The notes: generated from the sequence alone by a model not told the origin. A DNA stretch of 64,000 nt from [Erwinia] mediterraneensis (GCF_900604315.1 NZ_LR026978.1:1963615-2027614), one strand, 5' to 3'; counted from the first letter of the stretch, positions 1 to 10,255 are shown. Made by a program: numbers and translations.

Positions 1-345
1 GGCGCTCTCCAGCGAGAGGTTCTTACTGGACAGCGGATGTAAGCGGCGCGTGTCGCTGTAACGGCGAATTAACGTATTACGATCGGCATCAAGAAACAGT
101 AGCTGCGGAGAGAACGCCCCGGGCAGATTATTCAGGGCATTTTCAAAAATCTCCGGGGATTCCGGCATATTACGCACATCAATGCTGACGGCGGCAGAGA
201 TGTTACGTTCAACTAAGGAGTTAGCCAGTTCCGGCAGTAGCACCACTGGCAGGTTATCGACGCAATAAAACCCCATATCCTCCAGCGCGCGCAGCGCGAC
301 TGATTTTCCTGAGCCTGAACGACCGCTAACGATCATCAGCACCAT
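1..345 (-). CDS. rapZ: RNase adapter protein RapZ (partial, C-terminus outside window)
   Basis: RapZ binds the small RNA GlmZ and hands it to RNase E, so tuning glmS (glucosamine-6-phosphate synthase) expression. Only the first 115 codons are present; the gene continues past the left edge. The start is the ATG read from 345, giving a protein that opens [15 protein letters not shown], with a Walker A P-loop at residues 8-15. The N-terminal half of the family is this nucleotide-binding domain, and the RNA-binding C-terminal half is not visible. It is 52 bp downstream of ptsN on the same strand, the usual rpoN-operon position. Identity is by recall of the E. coli sequence, which it follows almost without gaps. 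Confidence 0.95.
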   Translation of the reverse strand, partial: MVLMIVSGRSGSGKSVALRALEDMGFYCVDNLPVVLLPELANSLVERNISAAVSIDVRNMPESPEIFENALNNLPGAFSPQLLFLDADRNTLIRRYSDTRRLHPLSSKNLSLESA

Positions 346-397
346 CTCATCTTCCCCCGTTTAAACCGACAGCAACGTCGGTAAAAGTGCCATGCGC

Positions 398-880
398 TTA
401 AGGTTGTTCTTCCTGAGTTCCGGTAATGATGGCGTAAAGCTCCTCATTACTTTGAGCAGTGCGCAGGCGGCGACAAATTGTTTTATCCGCCAGACGCTTC
501 GCCACCAGCGACAAGGTATGCAGGTGGGTTTTACATTGATCCGCAGGCACCAGCAGGGCGAACAGCAGATCTACCGGCTGATTATCTACCGCATCAAAGG
601 CGATAGGCTGGTCGAGGCTGATAAAGACGCCGACAGCGCGCAACGTATCCGCCTCCAGCTTGCCATGGGGGATGGCGATACCGCTACCAATACCGGTACT
701 GCCCATCCGCTCACGGGTCAGGATGGCTTCAAAGATTGTCTGGTGAGGCAGATTGAGCTCTCTGGCTGCCAGTTCGCTGATAATTTCCAGCGCGCGTTTT
801 TTACTCTGGCAGTGTACGCCGCTACGCGTGCAGTCTGGCGTAAGTACTGTGCTCAATTCCAGTGTCAGATCATTGTTCAT
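398..880 (-). CDS. ptsN: PTS IIA-like nitrogen-regulatory protein (EIIA-Ntr)
   Basis: Cytoplasmic phospho-acceptor of the nitrogen PTS (EI-Ntr to NPr to EIIA-Ntr), which in E. coli regulates potassium uptake and links nitrogen and carbon status. The protein has 160 residues, close to the 163 of E. coli. The phosphorylated histidine is His72, inside the conserved IPHGKL motif of the PTS EIIA type-2 domain that fills most of the protein. It lies 174 bp downstream of hpf and 52 bp upstream of rapZ. The 174-bp gap before it holds no gene that I can see. Identification is firm from overall similarity and context. Confidence 0.96.
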   Translation of the reverse strand: MNNDLTLELSTVLTPDCTRSGVHCQSKKRALEIISELAARELNLPHQTIFEAILTRERMGSTGIGSGIAIPHGKLEADTLRAVGVFISLDQPIAFDAVDNQPVDLLFALLVPADQCKTHLHTLSLVAKRLADKTICRRLRTAQSNEELYAIITGTQEEQP

Positions 881-1054
881 ATCGATTCACTTGCATGTTC
901 ACCGGGCCGCGAGGATCTTCCACTTTACGCGCTTTATAGCAGGAAAAGCAAAGACCTGTTGGCGCTTGCACAGATGGCAAAACGGGGCGATTGCGACGCC
1001 CCATCCTGTTATCCAGAGGCATAACTTCGGCTGGCCTCTGTGCAAGCGTGAAGG

Positions 1055-1342
1055 TTAGTGTTGTTTCAGTTTGTCTTTATGCCGGGTCAACTGACGGGAG
1101 AGCTTATCGATCAACACGTCAATGGCGGCATACATATCTTCCGCTTCCGAGGTGGCGTGCAGCTCGCCGCCGTTGACATGAAGGGTAGCCTCCGCTACCT
1201 GCATGACCCTTTCCACCTTCAGAACAATATAAACCTGATTTATCCGATCAAAATATTGTTCCAGTTTGGCAAATTTATTAGTGACGAAATCACGCAGTGG
1301 CTCTGTGATTTCAACGCGTTGCCCAGTGATATTTAGCTGCAT
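1055..1342 (-). CDS. hpf: Ribosome hibernation promoting factor HPF (short form)
   Basis: HPF binds the 30S decoding region in stationary phase and helps ribosomes dimerise into inactive 100S particles. At 95 residues it is the short form, the same length as E. coli HPF, with no C-terminal dimerisation extension. It opens MQLNITGQRVEITEPLRDFV, as expected for the S30AE fold. It follows rpoN by 21 bp, as in the E. coli rpoN operon, which suggests co-transcription from rpoN and perhaps additional control. No unusual residues were noticed. Confidence 0.96.
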   Translation of the reverse strand: MQLNITGQRVEITEPLRDFVTNKFAKLEQYFDRINQVYIVLKVERVMQVAEATLHVNGGELHATSEAEDMYAAIDVLIDKLSRQLTRHKDKLKQH

Positions 1343-1363
1343 AGGTCTTCCTTCTCAGTTCTG

Positions 1364-2797
1364 TCAAACCAACTGTTTACGCTGGTTCGATGGCGGGATA
1401 GATAAAGACTCGCGATATTTGGCGACGGTACGTCGTGCCACCATAATCCCTTGTTCAGATAACATGGAGGTCAGTTTGCTGTCGCTCAAGGGCTTAGCGG
1501 GATTCTCCGCTGAGATGAGCTTCTTCACCAGCGCGCGAATGGCCGTCGACGAGGCTTCGCCACCGCTTTCGGTATTCACATGACTGGAGAAAAAATATTT
1601 CAGTTCAAAAATGCCGCGCGGGCTGTGTAAGTACTTCTGGGTGGTGACGCGTGAGATGGTCGATTCGTGCATATCTACCGCCTGAGCGATATCAGCCAGC
1701 ACCATCGGGCGCATATACTCTTCGCCCTGCTCAAAAAAGGCCTGTTGCTGTTCAACAATACAGCGGGTCACCTTCAGCAACGTCTCATTGCGGCTCTCCA
1801 GACTTTTGATCAGCCATTTGGCTTCCTGCAGATTACTGCGAATAAACTGGCTGTCGCTGTCGTTGCGCGCTGTTCCGCCCATCGCCGCATAGTGCTGGTT
1901 GATGCGCAGACGCGGCAAGCTGTCGGCATTCAGTTCCACCGTCCAGCGCGTGCCGATTTTGCGTACCAGCACATCGGGAATAACATATTCCGGCTCACTG
2001 GTGTTAATCGACTGACCCGGACGGGGATCCAGCGACTGGATCAGCATCATGGCATTTTTCAATACTTCTTCCTTGAGCCGAGTGACGCGCATCAGGCTGC
2101 GGAAATCGTGATTTGCCAGCAGATCAAGATGCTCACTGACGATCAGGCGCGCCTCAGTCAGCATCGGCATCCCGGCCGGATATTGCGACAACTGCACTAA
2201 CAGGCAATCGCGCAGATCGCGCGCGCCTACGCCAATTGGGTCGAAACGCTGAATACGCTTCAGCACCGCTTCCACTTCTTCCAGCGTCAGCTCTTCGTTA
2301 CCAATGCTGTCACGAATCTCTTCAAGCGAGACCGTCAGGTAGCCGGTATCGTCAATGGCATCGACAATAGAGGTGGCGATCGCCCGATCGGTATCGGTAA
2401 AGGGCGTCAGTTCCACCTGCCACATCAGGTAATCCTGCAGTGTCTGCGTTGTCTCCCCCTGATAGATCGGCAGTTCGTCATCCTGGTAATCGGTCCCGGT
2501 ACCGGAAGGGGTCCCGGCGGTATAAATCTCATCCCAGGTGGCATCTAAGGGCAGCTCTTCCGGCATATCCTTCTGCTCCAGCGCTTCCCGGGTGTCCAGC
2601 GCTTCATTCTCCTGATATTCCTGGGTATCGACTTCGTCGTGAAGTTCTGCCTGTTCAAGTAGCGGATTGCTTTCCAGCGCCAGTTGAAGTTCCTGCTGAA
2701 GTTCAAGCGTGGAAAGTTGCAACAAGCGAATCGCTTGCTGCAACTGTGGGGTCATCGCCAGCTGTTGGCTGAGCCTGAGTTGCAAACCTTGCTTCAT
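1364..2797 (-). CDS. rpoN: RNA polymerase sigma-54 factor
   Basis: Sigma-54 directs RNA polymerase to -24/-12 promoters and needs AAA+ activators (NtrC, PspF and others) to open DNA. The 477-residue length equals that of E. coli RpoN. Region I (about residues 1-50) is glutamine- and leucine-rich, the part that contacts activators. An acidic region II follows, then the core-binding region. The RpoN box [10 protein letters not shown] at residues 454-463 reads the -24 element and is intact. It lies between lptB and hpf on the same strand, 48 bp after lptB starts reading upstream, matching E. coli order. Confidence 0.98.
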   Translation of the reverse strand: MKQGLQLRLSQQLAMTPQLQQAIRLLQLSTLELQQELQLALESNPLLEQAELHDEVDTQEYQENEALDTREALEQKDMPEELPLDATWDEIYTAGTPSGTGTDYQDDELPIYQGETTQTLQDYLMWQVELTPFTDTDRAIATSIVDAIDDTGYLTVSLEEIRDSIGNEELTLEEVEAVLKRIQRFDPIGVGARDLRDCLLVQLSQYPAGMPMLTEARLIVSEHLDLLANHDFRSLMRVTRLKEEVLKNAMMLIQSLDPRPGQSINTSEPEYVIPDVLVRKIGTRWTVELNADSLPRLRINQHYAAMGGTARNDSDSQFIRSNLQEAKWLIKSLESRNETLLKVTRCIVEQQQAFFEQGEEYMRPMVLADIAQAVDMHESTISRVTTQKYLHSPRGIFELKYFFSSHVNTESGGEASSTAIRALVKKLISAENPAKPLSDSKLTSMLSEQGIMVARRTVAKYRESLSIPPSNQRKQLV

Positions 2798-2845
2798 AAT
2801 CAGGATAGCATTTCCTAAGCAAACTTCGTGAGTAACGACACCTTA

Positions 2846-3571
2846 TCAGAGTCTGAACTCTTCGCCCAAATAAACGCGCTTAACTTGTTCATTGACAAGT
2901 ATTTCGTCAGGGGAGCCGTGCGCAATCAGACGGCCCTGGCTGACGATATAAGCGCGTTCACATACTGCGAGGGTTTCACGTACGTTATGGTCGGTGATCA
3001 GCACGCCCAGACCGCTGTCGCGCAGGTGCTCGATGATTTTTTTGATGTCGATTACCGAAATGGGATCCACGCCGGCAAAAGGTTCATCCAGCAGAATAAA
3101 CTTGGGATTGGCGGCCAGCGCGCGCGCAATCTCGACGCGGCGTCGTTCGCCGCCGGAAAGCGCCTGACCCATGCTGTCACGCAGATGCTCGATATGAAAC
3201 TCTTCCATCAGCTCTTTGGCGCGATCCTGACGCTGCTCTTCGCTCAGGTCGTCACGCACCTGCAGCACCGCCATCAGGTTGTCATAGACGCTCAGGCGGC
3301 GGAAAATCGAAGCTTCCTGCGGCAGATAGCCGATACCGCGGCGCGCGCGCGCATGCAGCGGCAGAATGCTGATATCATCGTTATCGATCACAATGCGACC
3401 CGCATCACGCGGCACGATGCCCACTACCATATAGAAAGTGGTGGTTTTACCGGCACCGTTGGGACCCAGCAGGCCAACGATTTCGCCGGAGCTCACCTGC
3501 AGGCTAACATCCTCTACTACGCGACGGCCTTTATACGCCTTCGCCAGATTTTCTGCGATTAGTGTGGCCAT
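2846..3571 (-). CDS. lptB: LPS export ABC transporter ATPase LptB
   Basis: ATPase of the LptB2FG complex, which extracts lipopolysaccharide from the inner membrane and pushes it along the LptC-LptA-LptDE bridge. The 241-residue protein has Walker [10 protein letters not shown] (about residues 36-44), the ABC signature LSGGERRR and Walker [10 protein letters not shown]. This is a single nucleotide-binding domain with no membrane segment. It sits 5 bp downstream of lptA on the same strand, so the two are almost certainly co-translated from one mRNA. LptF and LptG are encoded elsewhere in enterobacteria. Confidence 0.97.
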   Translation of the reverse strand: MATLIAENLAKAYKGRRVVEDVSLQVSSGEIVGLLGPNGAGKTTTFYMVVGIVPRDAGRIVIDNDDISILPLHARARRGIGYLPQEASIFRRLSVYDNLMAVLQVRDDLSEEQRQDRAKELMEEFHIEHLRDSMGQALSGGERRRVEIARALAANPKFILLDEPFAGVDPISVIDIKKIIEHLRDSGLGVLITDHNVRETLAVCERAYIVSQGRLIAHGSPDEILVNEQVKRVYLGEEFRL

Positions 3572-3576
3572 AGAAA

Positions 3577-4131
3577 TCAGTTACTCTTTTGTTGGCTGTT
3601 GGACGCGCGGTTTTTATCCTGTAGCTGCGACGGCACCAGCACGGTGGTCACGCGTTTGCTCTGACCCTGACTGTAAGCCTGCATTTTCTGCTCTTTAACC
3701 AGATAGGTGATGCGGTCGCCTTTGATATTGCTGTCCAGCTGCTCGATGTAAGCGTTGCCTGTCAGTTCAATAAAATCTTTTGCCAGTTCGTAATGCAGTT
3801 TCGCCGCGTGGCCCTGCACTGGTTTGCCGTTATCCTGCATCTGGTAGAAGGTGGCGGGCTTACCCCAGGCATCCACAATGGTTTTATTGCTGTCGCCGCC
3901 CGGACGTGTCACCACCACTTTATCGGCGGTGATCTTAATGGTGCCCTGGGTAACGATAACATTGCCGGTAAAGGTCGCGATATTGCCTTGCAGATCCAAC
4001 GCCTGGTTCTCTGAATCAATATTAACGGGTTTGTCCGAGTCACCGGTCACCGCCAGCACCGGCACGCTGCTGACCAGCAGTGCGCTTGCCAACAGAAGCT
4101 TAAGGCTGCGTTTGTTCATTTTGGATTTCAT
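3577..4131 (-). CDS. lptA: LPS transport periplasmic protein LptA
   Basis: Periplasmic beta-jellyroll protein that forms the LPS bridge between LptC and LptD. I chose the ATG at 4131 (184 residues; E. coli has 185). An in-frame ATG at 4152 would add seven residues before the signal peptide and lacks family support. A signal peptide ends at an AxA-like site before VTGDSD, about residue 27. Conserved stretches such as [12 protein letters not shown] match the E. coli protein. The start lies inside the end of lptC, a 32-nt overlap that suggests translational coupling. Confidence 0.96.
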   Translation of the reverse strand: MKSKMNKRSLKLLLASALLVSSVPVLAVTGDSDKPVNIDSENQALDLQGNIATFTGNVIVTQGTIKITADKVVVTRPGGDSNKTIVDAWGKPATFYQMQDNGKPVQGHAAKLHYELAKDFIELTGNAYIEQLDSNIKGDRITYLVKEQKMQAYSQGQSKRVTTVLVPSQLQDKNRASNSQQKSN

Positions 4132-4678
4132 AGTAAGTTTTGACCTTTTCAATTAACTCGGCATTTTTGGTTCGTAAATTGCCGCGCATTTTCATGCCGG
4201 TAGAGTTAAAGCTACGGCCATAAAGCGTGACCTGATCGTCGGAAGTGACATCCTGAGTGACGAGATTGACCTGCGCATTGTCTGTCTTAATGCGCTCAAG
4301 CTGCGAATCCTGCGTCAGCGTATTCACCTCAACGTGTCCGTAGAGATAAAGCATACGATCGTTGGTCAGCTTCGCTTTATCTGCCCGTACCGACCAGGTT
4401 GGCACTTTATTCTCGTCGTAGGTGGTCATGACAGGATTATCGAACCAGCTGACTTCCCCGGCAGAGAAATAAGTCACTTTCTCTGAGACCAGCTTGTACG
4501 CCAGGCCACCTGTCGGGTTATAGACCACGGTATTCGACTGCTCGCTGGTGTAAGTTGGCTCCTGATCGCTGCTGGCGATCGGCGTTTGCGTCTCATCCTG
4601 GCTGGTAAGATTCCAGCCAATGAGTATCAGGGCAATTAGTGCCAGAATCAGCGTTATCCAACGCCTGCTTTTACTCAT
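4100..4678 (-). CDS. lptC: LPS export protein LptC
   Basis: Bitopic inner-membrane protein that receives LPS from LptB2FG and passes it to LptA. It has 192 residues (191 in E. coli), a short basic N-terminus, one transmembrane helix at about residues 8-25 (ITLILALIALILIGW) and a periplasmic LptC domain. Its first codon overlaps the end of kdsC by 4 nt and its last 32 nt overlap lptA, so kdsC-lptC-lptA are packed as one translational unit. Identification is firm. Confidence 0.96.
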   Translation of the reverse strand: MSKSRRWITLILALIALILIGWNLTSQDETQTPIASSDQEPTYTSEQSNTVVYNPTGGLAYKLVSEKVTYFSAGEVSWFDNPVMTTYDENKVPTWSVRADKAKLTNDRMLYLYGHVEVNTLTQDSQLERIKTDNAQVNLVTQDVTSDDQVTLYGRSFNSTGMKMRGNLRTKNAELIEKVKTYYEIQNEQTQP

Positions 4679-5238
4679 ACCGATTGCCCTTTGGCATCCT
4701 CAAATTTATTCTGAGCCAGTAAAATCAGATCGCAAATTTCACGAACCGCCCCGCGGCCACCCGCAATACGGGTGACATAATGCACGCGCGGCAGCAATAT
4801 CGGGTGCGCATCCGCCACCGCGACACTCAGGCCTGCTTCGGCCATGACTGGCCAGTCGATCAGATCATCTCCAATGTACGCCACTTCATGGGCTGCTAAT
4901 GACAGTTTATCCAGAAGTTCCCGGAAGGCCAAAAGCTTATCCGATTGTCCCTGGTAAAGATGTGTAATACCCAGGGTCTTACAGCGGTCTTCCAGCAGCC
5001 TGGCATTGCGGCCGGTTATAATAGCGACTTCGACTTCTGAGGTCAGTAAGCAACGAATACCGTAGCCGTCACGTACATTAAAGGCTTTTAGCTCTTCGCC
5101 GCTGTTGCCCATGTAGATCAAACCGTCGGACATCACGCCGTCGACATCGCAAATCAGCAATCGAATCTGGCTGGCCCGGCTCATCACCTCGGCGCTGACC
5201 GGACCGTAGCAAGTCTCAACGGTTAACAGTTCACTCAT
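4675..5238 (-). CDS. kdsC: 3-deoxy-D-manno-octulosonate 8-phosphate phosphatase
   Basis: Hydrolyses Kdo-8-phosphate to Kdo, the third step of Kdo synthesis for the LPS inner core. This is a HAD-superfamily C0 phosphatase that usually forms a tetramer. The catalytic motif DVDGVMSDG places the nucleophile Asp31 and acid/base Asp33 near the N-terminus; YIGDDLIDWPV is the later metal-binding motif. The start at 5238 (187 residues; E. coli 188) has AGGAAAAGAG just upstream. A longer frame to 5313 would run back into kdsD and is not needed. The stop overlaps the lptC start by 4 nt. Confidence 0.97.
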   Translation of the reverse strand: MSELLTVETCYGPVSAEVMSRASQIRLLICDVDGVMSDGLIYMGNSGEELKAFNVRDGYGIRCLLTSEVEVAIITGRNARLLEDRCKTLGITHLYQGQSDKLLAFRELLDKLSLAAHEVAYIGDDLIDWPVMAEAGLSVAVADAHPILLPRVHYVTRIAGGRGAVREICDLILLAQNKFEDAKGQSV

Positions 5239-5251
5239 TCTCTTTTCCTGT

Positions 5252-6238
5252 TCAGACGACGCCGGCGCGCAGCATGTCGTGCATATGTACCACACCGAGC
5301 AGATGATCGTCATCGGCCACCAGCAGGGCGGTGATATTTTTGTTTTGCATCAGGTTCAGGGCATCCACGGCCAGCGTATTGGGACGGACGCGAATACCGC
5401 CCGGCGTCATCACCTGCGCAATGCTGGCGGTCTGGAAATTAATGCCCATATCAAAGATGCGGCGTAAATCGCCATCGGTAAAAATGCCTTCGATCTTCAT
5501 CAGATCGTCGACAATCACCGTCATACCCAGATTTTTCCGCGTAATTTCCAGCAGCGCGTCACGCAGCGAGGCGTCCCGGGTGACGTGCGGGATCTCATCG
5601 CCGCTGTGCATAATATCGCTGACATGCAGCAGCAGCTTACGGCCCAGCGCGCCGCCGGGGTGGGAGAGGGCGAAATCCTCTACGGTAAAGCCGCGCGCTT
5701 TTAACAGCGCCACAGCCAGTGCATCCCCCATTACCAGGGTTGCCGTGGTGCTGGTGGTAGGCGCCAGGCCGAGCGGGCAGGCTTCCTGCGGCACTTTCAC
5801 GCACAGATGTACGTCCGCCGCCCGTCCCATGGCGCTTTCGGCGCGGCTGGTGATGCAGATCAGCTGCACCTTCAGGCGTTTCAGAACCGGGATCAGCGCC
5901 AGAATCTCATTGGATTCGCCGCTGTTCGACACCGCGATCACCACGTCGCTGGCGCTCACCATGCCCAGGTCGCCATGGCTCGCTTCCGCCGGATGGACAA
6001 AAAAGGCGGGCGTGCCAGTGCTGGCAAAGGTCGCGGCCATTTTCTTGCCAATATGGCCCGATTTGCCCATGCCCATCACCACCACTTTGCCCTGACAGGC
6101 AAAAATCATTTCGCAGGCGCGGACGAAATCTTCATTGATATATTGATCGAGCTGTTCCAGTCCTTCGCGCTCAATACGCAGAACGGTTTTCCCCGCCTGC
6201 TGAAAATCGAAACCTGGCTCAGGTATATAAGATGACAT
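5252..6238 (-). CDS. kdsD: D-arabinose 5-phosphate isomerase
   Basis: Interconverts ribulose-5-phosphate and arabinose-5-phosphate, the first step of Kdo synthesis. The 328-residue length equals E. coli KdsD. A SIS sugar-isomerase domain occupies about residues 35-180 (GMGKSGHIGKKMAATFASTG; SNSGESNEI), followed by two CBS domains to the end. The ATG at 6238 is preferred: a frame open to 6265 adds MMDKKDTLV and overlaps yrbG, while family members begin close to the PGFDFQQAGK motif. It lies 13 bp upstream of kdsC. Confidence 0.96.
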   Translation of the reverse strand: MSSYIPEPGFDFQQAGKTVLRIEREGLEQLDQYINEDFVRACEMIFACQGKVVVMGMGKSGHIGKKMAATFASTGTPAFFVHPAEASHGDLGMVSASDVVIAVSNSGESNEILALIPVLKRLKVQLICITSRAESAMGRAADVHLCVKVPQEACPLGLAPTTSTTATLVMGDALAVALLKARGFTVEDFALSHPGGALGRKLLLHVSDIMHSGDEIPHVTRDASLRDALLEITRKNLGMTVIVDDLMKIEGIFTDGDLRRIFDMGINFQTASIAQVMTPGGIRVRPNTLAVDALNLMQNKNITALLVADDDHLLGVVHMHDMLRAGVV

Positions 6239-6254
6239 GACAAGCGTGTCCTTT

Positions 6255-7235
6255 TTATCCATCAATAAATGCAGGGTGTAGCCAGAGCAGCAGGACCCAC
6301 ACGATAAAGCCGCCCAGCAGAATAGCGCCCGCGCGTCGGCCGATGCGTCGTTTGCGCTGCAGACAGATCAGGGCAAACAAGGTACTAACCACTAACATCA
6401 CCCAGTAATCGCGTGCGAAGGCGTAAACGTCAACGCTGGCAGGGTGGGCCAGCGCCGGCAGGCCGAGTACAATAGCAATATTATAAATGTTGGCGCCGAT
6501 CAGATTGCCGATAGCGATATCATCTTCGCCTTTCAGGGCACCGGCGATAACCGTCGCCAGCTCCGGCAGGCTGGTACCAACCGCGATCAGCGTCAGCCCC
6601 AGCACCAGTTCACTGATGCCAAAATAGTCGGCAAAAGCGGTGGCATTGTCGATTACCATGCGCGTGGCGATCGGCATAATCAGCAGCGCCATCGCCAGCC
6701 AGAGAAAGGCGACCGTATTGCCTGTCTCTTCTCGCGGCAGCTCCGCAAGCTGCTCGCGCGTCAGGATATCGTTATGATGCTGTTCGGCGCGGCGCGCAAT
6801 GCTGATAATGATCAGTAGATAGAGCGCGGCGATAGCCAGCAGGCCAAGACCATCCAGACGGCTGAGCTGATTATCAAACAGCATCAGACCGCTCAGCAGG
6901 GAAACCAGCAGCATCAGCGGCAGTTCGCGCCGAATCAGATTAGAATGAACCGTCAGTGGATGTAATAACGCTGCGCCGCCGAGAATCAGCAAAATATTAG
7001 TGATGTTCGACCCCAGCGCGGTGCCGACCGCAATATCCATCTGGCCATGCTGGGCGGCGGAAAAGGCGAGAATGATTTCCGGTAGCGAAGTGCCGATGCT
7101 GACCACCGTCATGCCGATAATCAGCGGCGGTATCCCGAACGAACGACATAATATCGACGCGCTGAACACCAGACGATCGGCACCATAAGCCAGTAAAATC
7201 AAACCGATGATCAGCAGGGCGGTAGCAACGAACAT
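6255..7235 (-). CDS. yrbG: Inner-membrane calcium/sodium antiporter-family protein YrbG
   Basis: Member of the Na+/Ca2+ exchanger superfamily; the physiological ion in enterobacteria is not settled. The 326-residue protein is almost entirely hydrophobic, with about ten membrane segments in two inverted halves. Each half carries the alpha-repeat signature GTSLPE (VVSIGTSLPEII and AVGTSLPELAT). The start at 7235 is preferred because GCAAGGAT lies 9 bases upstream and E. coli YrbG begins at the equivalent residue; the frame remains open to 7400. It is first in the leftward Kdo/Lpt gene block and divergent from mlaF. Confidence 0.93.
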   Translation of the reverse strand: MFVATALLIIGLILLAYGADRLVFSASILCRSFGIPPLIIGMTVVSIGTSLPEIILAFSAAQHGQMDIAVGTALGSNITNILLILGGAALLHPLTVHSNLIRRELPLMLLVSLLSGLMLFDNQLSRLDGLGLLAIAALYLLIIISIARRAEQHHNDILTREQLAELPREETGNTVAFLWLAMALLIMPIATRMVIDNATAFADYFGISELVLGLTLIAVGTSLPELATVIAGALKGEDDIAIGNLIGANIYNIAIVLGLPALAHPASVDVYAFARDYWVMLVVSTLFALICLQRKRRIGRRAGAILLGGFIVWVLLLWLHPAFIDG

Positions 7236-7462
7236 GAAAAATCCTTGCGTAGGTATCCTCACCAGCGAGCTTTGCGGGCAGGATTTCAGGTTCCGGATAA
7301 ACAAACAGCCGCTGATTTTGACCCTCTGCGCGACAAAAGTAAATTTAATGGCCGTTTTCGCCACAACTGAGCAGTAAGTTTCTGTAAAACTATCGTGCAT
7401 TAAGCGGGATCAGGCTAACATCGTCAGGTTATTCAGCGGCCCGATCCGCATGAGAGGTAATC

Positions 7463-8278
7463 ATGATTCAGCAGCAAACGAATCTGGTGGAAGTTCGTGG
7501 CGTGAGTTTTTCACGCGGTGAGCGCCAGATTTTCGATGATATTTCGCTGACGGTACCTGCTGGCAAAGTCACTGCCATTATGGGGCCTTCCGGTATCGGT
7601 AAAACCACCCTGTTGCGTCTGATCGGCGGACAGTTGCAGCCCGATCGGGGCGAAATCTGGTTTCGCGGCGAAAATATCCCTGGGCTGTCGCGCTCAAAAC
7701 TGTATGAAGCGCGCAAAAAAATGAGCATGCTGTTCCAGTCAGGCGCGCTGTTTACCGACTTAACGGTCTATGAAAACGTCGCCTGGCCGTTGCGCGAGCA
7801 TACAAAACTTCCGCCGCCGTTATTGCACAGCACTGTTATGATGAAACTGGAAGCGGTGGGCCTGCGCGGCGCGGCCTATCTGAAACCCGCTGAGCTGTCT
7901 GGCGGTATGGCGCGGCGCGTTGCGCTGGCGCGCGCGATTGCGCTGGAGCCGGAACTGATCATGTTCGATGAGCCCTTTGTCGGCCAGGATCCCATCACCA
8001 TGGGCGTGCTGGTGAAGCTGATCGATGAACTCAATCACTCGCTGGGCCTGACCTGCATTGTGGTATCGCATGACGTGCCGGAGGTGTTGAGCATTGCCGA
8101 CCATGCTTATATCGTGGCCGGGCAAAAAATCATTGCGCAAGGGAGCGCGCCGCAGTTGCGGGCAAATCCCGATCCGCGCGTGCGTCAGTTTATTGACGGG
8201 CACGCAGACGGTCCCGTCCCTTTCCGCTACGCGGCCGGGGATTACCTTACTGATTTAATCAGCGCAGGGAGAAGGTGA
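7463..8278 (+). CDS. mlaF: Phospholipid transport ABC ATPase MlaF
   Basis: ATPase of the MlaFEDB inner-membrane complex that moves phospholipid between the membranes to preserve outer-membrane asymmetry. In 271 residues it has Walker A GPSGIGKT (about 39-46), the variant signature LSGGMARR typical of MlaF, and Walker [13 protein letters not shown]. The C-terminal tail is where MlaB docks in E. coli. It is first in mlaFEDCB, 4 bp before mlaE, and divergent from yrbG with a 227-bp intergenic region that probably holds both promoters. Confidence 0.97.
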   Translation: MIQQQTNLVEVRGVSFSRGERQIFDDISLTVPAGKVTAIMGPSGIGKTTLLRLIGGQLQPDRGEIWFRGENIPGLSRSKLYEARKKMSMLFQSGALFTDLTVYENVAWPLREHTKLPPPLLHSTVMMKLEAVGLRGAAYLKPAELSGGMARRVALARAIALEPELIMFDEPFVGQDPITMGVLVKLIDELNHSLGLTCIVVSHDVPEVLSIADHAYIVAGQKIIAQGSAPQLRANPDPRVRQFIDGHADGPVPFRYAAGDYLTDLISAGRR

Positions 8279-8282
8279 ACTG

Positions 8283-9065
8283 ATGGTGCTACAGGCACTG
8301 GCGTCGCTCGGACGTCGGGGAATTGAAACCTGCGCCACTTTTGGTCGCGCAGGTTTAATGCTGTTTCACGCGCTGGTGGGAATTCCCGCCTTTCGCAAGC
8401 ATACACCGCTGCTGGTCAGGCAGCTTTACAGCGTGGGCGTGTTGTCGCTGCTGATCATTATGGTTTCCGGGCTGTTTATCGGCATGGTGCTTGGGCTGCA
8501 GGGCTATCTGGTGCTCAATACTTACGGCGCGGAAACCAGTCTCGGCATGCTGGTCGCGTTGTCGCTGCTGCGTGAGCTGGGGCCCGTAGTGACGGCGCTG
8601 CTGTTTGCCGGCCGCGCCGGCTCTGCGCTGACGGCGGAAATCGGCCTGATGAAAGCCACCGAGCAACTCTCCAGCATGGAGATGATGGCGGTGGATCCGC
8701 TACGCCGGGTGGTCTCGCCGCGCTTCTGGGCGGGTTTTATCAGTATGCCGCTGCTGACGCTGATCTTTACGGCGGTCGGTATTGGCGGCGGGGCGCTGGT
8801 TGGCGTGAGCTGGAAAGGTATCGATCCGGGCTTCTTCTGGTCAGCGATGCAGAACGCGGTCGATTTTCGCGCGGATATTGTTAACTGTGTGATTAAGAGT
8901 GCGGTCTTTGCCGTGACGGTCACCTGGATTGCCCTGTTCAACGGCTATGATGCCATCCCGACTTCTGAAGGGATTAGCCGGGCAACGACGCGCACCGTGG
9001 TACACGCCTCGCTGGCGGTACTCGGTTTGGATTTTGTGCTGACGGCACTGATGTTTGGGAACTGA
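8283..9065 (+). CDS. mlaE: Phospholipid transport permease MlaE
   Basis: Integral membrane subunit of MlaFEDB. The 260-residue length matches the family. It has five or so membrane segments, and the conserved cytoplasmic coupling helix region contains [18 protein letters not shown]. It starts 4 bp after mlaF and stops 4 bp before mlaD, so the three genes are tightly linked. Nothing unusual is seen. Confidence 0.97.
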   Translation: MVLQALASLGRRGIETCATFGRAGLMLFHALVGIPAFRKHTPLLVRQLYSVGVLSLLIIMVSGLFIGMVLGLQGYLVLNTYGAETSLGMLVALSLLRELGPVVTALLFAGRAGSALTAEIGLMKATEQLSSMEMMAVDPLRRVVSPRFWAGFISMPLLTLIFTAVGIGGGALVGVSWKGIDPGFFWSAMQNAVDFRADIVNCVIKSAVFAVTVTWIALFNGYDAIPTSEGISRATTRTVVHASLAVLGLDFVLTALMFGN

Positions 9066-9069
9066 AACA

Positions 9070-9609
9070 ATGCAAAGCAAAAAAAACGAAATCTGGGTGG
9101 GCGTCTTTCTGCTGCTGGCGCTGATTGCCGCGCTGTTTCTTTGTCTGCGCGTAGCGGACTTGAAATCAGTGGGCACTGAACCGACATGGGAGCTCAACGC
9201 TACCTTTGACAACATTGGCGGCCTGAAAGTCAGCTCGCCGGTCAAAATCGGTGGTGTGGTGATTGGTCGGGTCACCGACATTTCGCTCGATCCCAAATCA
9301 CTGGCACCGCATATCACCATGGCGATCAGTGAGCGTTATGACAACATGATCCCGGATACCAGCTCGCTGGCTATCCGTACCCAGGGGCTTTTAGGCGAGC
9401 AATTTCTGGCGCTAAACCTGGGTTTCGACGATCCTGAATTAGGATCGTCGATGTTGAAAGATGGCGATACGCTACGTGATACCAAGTCGGCAATCGTACT
9501 GGAAGACCTGATTGGGCAGTTCCTGTATAAGAGCGGCGACGATAAAAAAGAGAACGGGCAGCAAGCGCCAGATGCTACCAGCGCACCCGCCGCGCCCGAG
9601 CAACCTTAA
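9070..9609 (+). CDS. mlaD: Phospholipid-binding MCE protein MlaD
   Basis: Forms the hexameric MCE ring on the periplasmic face of MlaFEDB. It has one N-terminal transmembrane helix (about residues 8-28), an MCE domain at about 40-115 (TFDNIGGLKVSSPVKIGGVV), and a low-complexity Ala/Pro-rich tail. The ATG at 9070 gives 179 residues (183 in E. coli) beginning MQSKKNEIWVGVF. An in-frame GTG-like extension to 9055 overlaps mlaE and is not supported by the family start. Confidence 0.96.
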   Translation: MQSKKNEIWVGVFLLLALIAALFLCLRVADLKSVGTEPTWELNATFDNIGGLKVSSPVKIGGVVIGRVTDISLDPKSLAPHITMAISERYDNMIPDTSSLAIRTQGLLGEQFLALNLGFDDPELGSSMLKDGDTLRDTKSAIVLEDLIGQFLYKSGDDKKENGQQAPDATSAPAAPEQP

Positions 9610-9622
9610 GAGGTAAAACAGA

Positions 9623-10255
9623 ATGTTGAGACGTTTATTTTTGATTGCCATGCTGGCTATTGCGCCGCTGGCGGCGCAGGCTGCCGATCAAAGCGATCCT
9701 TATCAGCTGATGAATGAGGCGGCAGAAAAGACTTTTACGCGCCTGAAAAATGAGCAGCCGAAAATCAAACAGGACCCCAACTATCTGCGCGAGATTGTGC
9801 GTCAGGAGTTGCTGCCTTATGTCCAGATCAAATACGCCGGGGCGCTGGTGTTAGGCCGCTATTACCGCGAGGCGACGCCGGCACAGCGTGAAGCTTACTT
9901 CAGCGCGTTCAGCGATTATCTGGCTCAGGCGTATGGTCAGGCGCTGGCGCTCTACCACGGCCAGACCTATCAGATTCAACCGAAGCAGGCGCTGGGCGAT
10001 GCCAATATTATCGCTATCCGCGTCACCATCGTCGATCCCAATGGTCGTCCGCCCGTGCGCCTGGATTTCCAGTGGCGTAAAAACAGCCGCACCGGCGACT
10101 GGCAGGCTTACGATATGATCGCCGAAGGGGTCAGTATGATCACCACCAAACAGAACGAGTGGGGCGATCTGCTGCGTACCAAAGGTATTGAGGGTCTGAC
10201 AGCGCAGTTGAAAAAATCTGCTGCACAGCCGATCACCCTGGGTCAACAGCAATAA
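9623..10255 (+). CDS. mlaC: Periplasmic phospholipid-binding protein MlaC
   Basis: Soluble carrier that shuttles phospholipid between the outer-membrane MlaA-porin complex and MlaFEDB. It has 210 residues with a clear signal peptide (about 1-21, ending AAQAA-DQSD) and the Tol-tol-Ttg2 fold region thereafter. The SD AGAGGT lies upstream of ATG 9623. Its last base is shared with the first base of mlaB (TAATG arrangement), which indicates coupling. Confidence 0.97.
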   Translation: MLRRLFLIAMLAIAPLAAQAADQSDPYQLMNEAAEKTFTRLKNEQPKIKQDPNYLREIVRQELLPYVQIKYAGALVLGRYYREATPAQREAYFSAFSDYLAQAYGQALALYHGQTYQIQPKQALGDANIIAIRVTIVDPNGRPPVRLDFQWRKNSRTGDWQAYDMIAEGVSMITTKQNEWGDLLRTKGIEGLTAQLKKSAAQPITLGQQQ

